Source: Elysia marginata (taxonomy: Eukaryota > Mollusca > Gastropoda > Plakobranchidae). From it: DNA of 50,931 nt. Both the position numbers and the translations under genes were made by a program. Position 1 is the first letter of the stretch; each line of letters starts with the position of its first letter. Positions 47,701-50,931 of the stretch are shown piece after piece. The stretch covers positions 24,468 to 75,398 of the forward strand of contig BMAT01005457.1 in NCBI GenBank assembly GCA_019649035.1, written 5' to 3'. Below the pieces are notes generated by a model that saw only the letters and a list, made by a program, of their open reading frames with translations, did not search any database and had not been told where the DNA came from.

Positions 47701-50598
47701 CCTTTGCTGAAAGCAAACAAGAAGCAGCAATGTATGAAAAAAACGAAGAAAATCACATAGAAAGGATGTTTTATAGGTTTATGTTAATTCATTATTGTAT
47801 TAGGATTATAGCAAGGAAAAAACTATTGTTAACACACAAAAGCTTGTACAGCTATATTATAAATCAAAGGGAAGTAAGCCACACCACTCTGAGTAGAAGA
47901 AACTACACTGAAGCTTGTTGAAGCAAAAAAGGTTTTTAAAAATGTGGGTATCTGAACAAGTAGGGTGTTCCTCAACACATTAAGGAAATACTTTCTACTT
48001 AGAAAAGTGTTTATTCTTTAGATTCTGCTCTACAAGCAAACTTAAGAAAAACAAATTTCTGTGACATTGGGAGAAAAAAAATTAAATGACATTGACGACC
48101 TGAGTAGCTTTGTAAAGGCATCACAAGTGAGGTAAATACTAAATAAATAAAAATGGAATAAAAGTATGAACCACCTTGGGTGTTAAAAATTGCTTTGCCC
48201 ACACATATCATTTGGAAAAGGTACCTTAGCTCTCATCAATTTCAAAAGGTTAATATGAATTCTAATTTGGACACCTCCTGTACTGTGGCCCTATAAAGTT
48301 TCTACAATACTTGTTTAACACTTAGGGGAGTAAAAAAAAACCGCAAAAGGCTAACCATTTACACTTGTCACAAGATAACACTAGCCCACTACTTCTGGGA
48401 GCAAAGTCTGATTATCATATTTTATAAAACAAAACACTCTCCATCTTTAAGAATTTGAAGAAATAACAGGAAAGTTAAAGTATAGCAAAGGCAAAAAATG
48501 TGTGAATTAAAAAAAAAATTCCCTCAGGTACACACTGACAAAAGTTCTCCTCAAAGAGTTTGCACATTAATCTTACAAAAAGGTAAATTCATAAATTTCA
48601 AAACAATTTTCACAATTTAATCAACACAATTATTTGTTGTTTTAAAGTTTAAAAAGCACAAAGCACATAGAAGTAGCAACAAAAACTTTAAAAAAAGGGA
48701 AAGATAAGACAATCCATCACCAAACAGCATGTTAAAAATATACACTAACAAAAATGAAATTTAAAAGAAATACCTGCATCATATGTGCCTGAATTAAGGA
48801 AGATTAAGAATAACATGAGAATCCCTTAAAAGAAGGAAAATGATAGATAATGTCATGCCATTTAACACTTAACTAAATGCAGTTGAACACAGTCCATGAT
48901 CCAAGAATTAAAAGTATAGTTAACTTATTGAAAGTGGAGCTTGTTTTGTAAATTGACTTACTGCCTTAACACCTAACAAAATGTTTTAAGTGTTACTCAT
49001 TTAAAACCGAATCTTTTAACAACATTTAAAAAAAATGTTTTGTGTCTTTGTTCCTATGACTTGCGCTATGGATATCATTTATTAAAGATTATCTGTAACT
49101 CATTGATGGCAAAATTTGACTCATGACGATTTCTTCAAACATACATGACTTGCCAAGTTTGGTTTTTTTTTGTTGTTTTTTTTTTGTTTAGACAAATTCA
49201 ATCTAAACGGACACATAAAACTAAAAAGAAATTTTCCTTAAAAAAATCCACAAACACCTCATTAGTAAACAAGCAGCCACTAAACATGTTCACATGAAGT
49301 GAACATTTTAACTGTGTGAGATACAATTTTTAACATCAGTTGGAATACTGTATAGAAATGATACCTACAAATCTCTGATAGTCAGTAGCAACTCATACTC
49401 CTCTAGGTATAATCAATGAGAATAAAGACTATGCTGGCAAGAGATATTGCGCCCTCATTTTTGAAAGAGGAAACCAAACAGCTTTAGCCTCTTTTAATCC
49501 ATTAACAACCGTGCTCATATCTCTACCCTGTCCTTGTCTGAGATACTGCTGCATCTCATAAATTTTTGATTATAATACAATTATAATATATTATTTAATT
49601 ATATTATAATATATTATTTTTCAAACTTTTTTGTAGTGATTAATTTCCCTTGGGTTCTGTGAGGAATTACCCCCCCTTACCTGAATGGTGCTTAGGTTAT
49701 CCTCTGCCATGTAACGCCTCTCTCTCTGCAGACCTAGCAGGGTCTGCTCAGCTTGGTCAGAGCTTCGTCCGGTGGAACAACACAGGATCCTAAGACATCC
49801 TGTCGCTAAAATCTGGTACTAATGGTGCAAGGAAGGAGACAGGTTTGGGTTGGTTAATTCTGGAAGCATACATGCATCCTATTGGGTATTGGATCCTAGT
49901 TTTTGTATCGTTACACCCAAGTGCTCCACCACTGAAAGCATTAACATCTCATTTTTTTTCACGTATTTTGTGGAGGATGATGAAGATTAATATAAAATCA
50001 TTTTGAACAGGCAAAGATAAATTCCCTAAATGAAAAAAGTGATAAAAACAAGATGAATTTAGATCAATTGTCTGTCAGTAACAGCCACCAATCCATAAAT
50101 TTTTTTTTTAACTTTCATATCATTCATACTTAGCTACAGTCAACTTGGTTCAATTGATTTCCATAAGAAATACATGCATCTAATAACAATGGCTTGATGA
50201 AAAATGGACTTAAGTGCAAGTCCTCATATGTAATTGTCCCCATGAGACACAAAAACAAAAAAAAACCAAGTGAATTGAAAACTGCCTTAAGTAACTTCAA
50301 CTTTTACAAAATTGACTGCATTTGTAAAGTGTAAATAAAATTTTTTGGTCTATGAATTTCTTTTCTTTAATGTTTTTTCAAATGAACAGTTAATGTGCAT
50401 GACAGTAAAAAAAAAGTCAAACAAAGAAGTTAGATTGCAACTGAAACACTGCTTACCTTAGGTAAGTTGCATTGGAGCAAGGAACGTAGTATCTTCACTC
50501 TGAGGTCAGACAATGTAAACATTCCAAGTCTAGGCACCAAATCTTTACCCACAGCAGTTGAACAGACAAAGTCCTGAGTGTATGTGCTAGCACTGGAG
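44535..50598 (-). CDS. DAGLB: second beta-type diacylglycerol lipase, C-terminal part (4 exons), continues past window
   Basis: Exons in order are 50598-50457, 49818-49681, 45787-45681 and 44706-44535. They encode the last 185 residues or so of a DAGL. Landmarks are CSTAVGKDLVPRLG with the catalytic Asp, YQILATGCLRILCC at the start of the regulatory insert, RWPLNPPGQFLHVVE, and SGCCGEAPLYKAYW then MLSDHLPNVVLAALEQLVD with the catalytic His. Every intron position and phase matches DAGL gene 1, and the first and last of these exons have the same lengths (142 and 172). The sequence is clearly diverged from gene 1 but ends at the same point with a short tail, so it is a beta-type paralogue in tandem. 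The nucleophile exon and membrane segments must lie beyond 50931. Whether the gene is complete cannot be seen. Confidence 0.93.
45681..45787 (-). CDS. DAGLB: DAGL gene 2, penultimate exon
   Basis: The acceptor CTGTGTCCAG precedes 45787 and the donor GTGGGC follows 45681. It encodes DSLKACEKDLGEIVNLRWPL and NPPGQFLHVVEVNED, leaving two bases of a serine codon. It is three bases longer than its counterpart in gene 1. Confidence 0.92.
46515..47420 (+). mobile_element. decayed LINE fragment in a DAGL gene 2 intron
   Basis: On the plus strand broken frames keep reverse transcriptase C-terminal landmarks: DYCNSLFAGLP near 46525, a shifted frame with FHWLPIREWI and PYAPSRPLRS, and FSVYGPTLWNN near 46840. 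The 3' end GCGATATAAATTGCTG near 47390 resembles the 3' end of the LINE at 41600. It is older than that one, with several stops and frameshifts. Confidence 0.8.
49681..49818 (-). CDS. DAGLB: DAGL gene 2, regulatory-insert exon
   Basis: The acceptor TTGCACCATTAG precedes 49818 and the donor GTAAGG follows 49681. It encodes YQILATGCLRILCCSTGRSS, then QTLLGLQRERRYMAEDNLST. A nearer AG at 49807-49806 would open a frame with a stop, so the upstream AG is preferred; it also restores the family motif YxIL. Confidence 0.9.
50457..50598 (-). CDS. DAGLB: DAGL gene 2, exon with catalytic aspartate
   Basis: The acceptor CGTTTGCAG precedes 50598 and the donor GTAAGC follows 50457. It encodes SSASTYTQDFVCSTAVGKDL, VPRLGMFTLSDLRVKIL and LLQCNLPK. 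It keeps the canonical GKDLVPR around the acid, unlike gene 1 (GSDMIAR). It starts with the last base of a split codon, so the GHSLG exon lies upstream outside the window. Confidence 0.93.
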
Positions 50599-50931
50599 CT
50601 GCAAACGTTGAGAAAGTAAAAAAAACTGCTGGAAAATTCAATTGGAGGATGGGGGTGAACTATGCAACAAACAAGGGTTATAAATTTGTTAATCAAAAAA
50701 CCATTTTGTAAAGTTTGTTGCAAGACAGGTAGAAATTCAAGGCGCAAAAATATTACATAATTAGCAATCAAATTTGGGTATTATTTATGTTTGATTTTTT
50801 TGGTGTGTTTGTGTTACAATGAAAATAAGAGGATAAAAACAATGGACAGTATTTATGCAAAAATTTTGAAAGAAAACTACTTATGAGAATCCAATGATAC
50901 TATAAAAATAGCAAAATCGTTGTGATTAGCA

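Overview
The window is animal nuclear DNA, most likely from a mollusc and probably a gastropod. It has split genes with GT-AG introns, AT-rich introns full of microsatellites, tRNA-derived SINEs, truncated LINEs and many small inverted-repeat elements. The gastropod guess rests on general repeat style (for example TAGATCTAGA-rich stretches) and is inference. The metazoan assignment is secure from the genes. There are no operons, CRISPR arrays, rRNA genes or clear tRNA genes.

Region 1 (1-10200, plus strand) holds the 3' part of a SMURF-type E3 ubiquitin ligase gene. Ten exons encode the last WW domain and the whole HECT domain, ending in a stop at 9616-9618. The 5' part (C2 domain and earlier WW domains) lies before the window. 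The 3' UTR contains a degenerate minisatellite, and a candidate polyadenylation signal follows at 10192.

Region 2 (10200-15175) has no gene. It separates SMURF from a convergent gene and contains at least one inverted-repeat element.

Region 3 (15448-33300, minus strand) is a complete sn1-specific diacylglycerol lipase gene of the beta type. Fourteen coding exons join in frame to 670 residues, close to the vertebrate DAGL-beta length. It has four N-terminal membrane segments and an intact Ser452/Asp504/His647 triad. One intron uses a GC donor. Its introns are rich in small transposons and simple repeats.

Region 4 (33324-44534) is intergenic. It has a 248-base N gap flanked by near-identical direct repeats, a 5'-truncated LINE with an intact 288-residue reverse transcriptase fragment, a SINE and two CpG-rich patches.

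Region 5 (44535-50931, minus strand) holds the last four exons of a second beta-type DAGL gene, in the same orientation as the first. Exon order, intron phases and two exon lengths match the first gene exactly, so the two are tandem paralogues. The remaining exons lie past the right edge.

DAGL enzymes make 2-arachidonoylglycerol and related monoacylglycerols from diacylglycerol. SMURF ubiquitinates TGF-beta/BMP pathway proteins. Their adjacency gives no evidence of joint function. I found no candidate for a new multi-gene system. The most useful observations are the tandem DAGL duplication, the GC-AG intron, a minisatellite that includes an exon end and splice donor, and the mobile element families.
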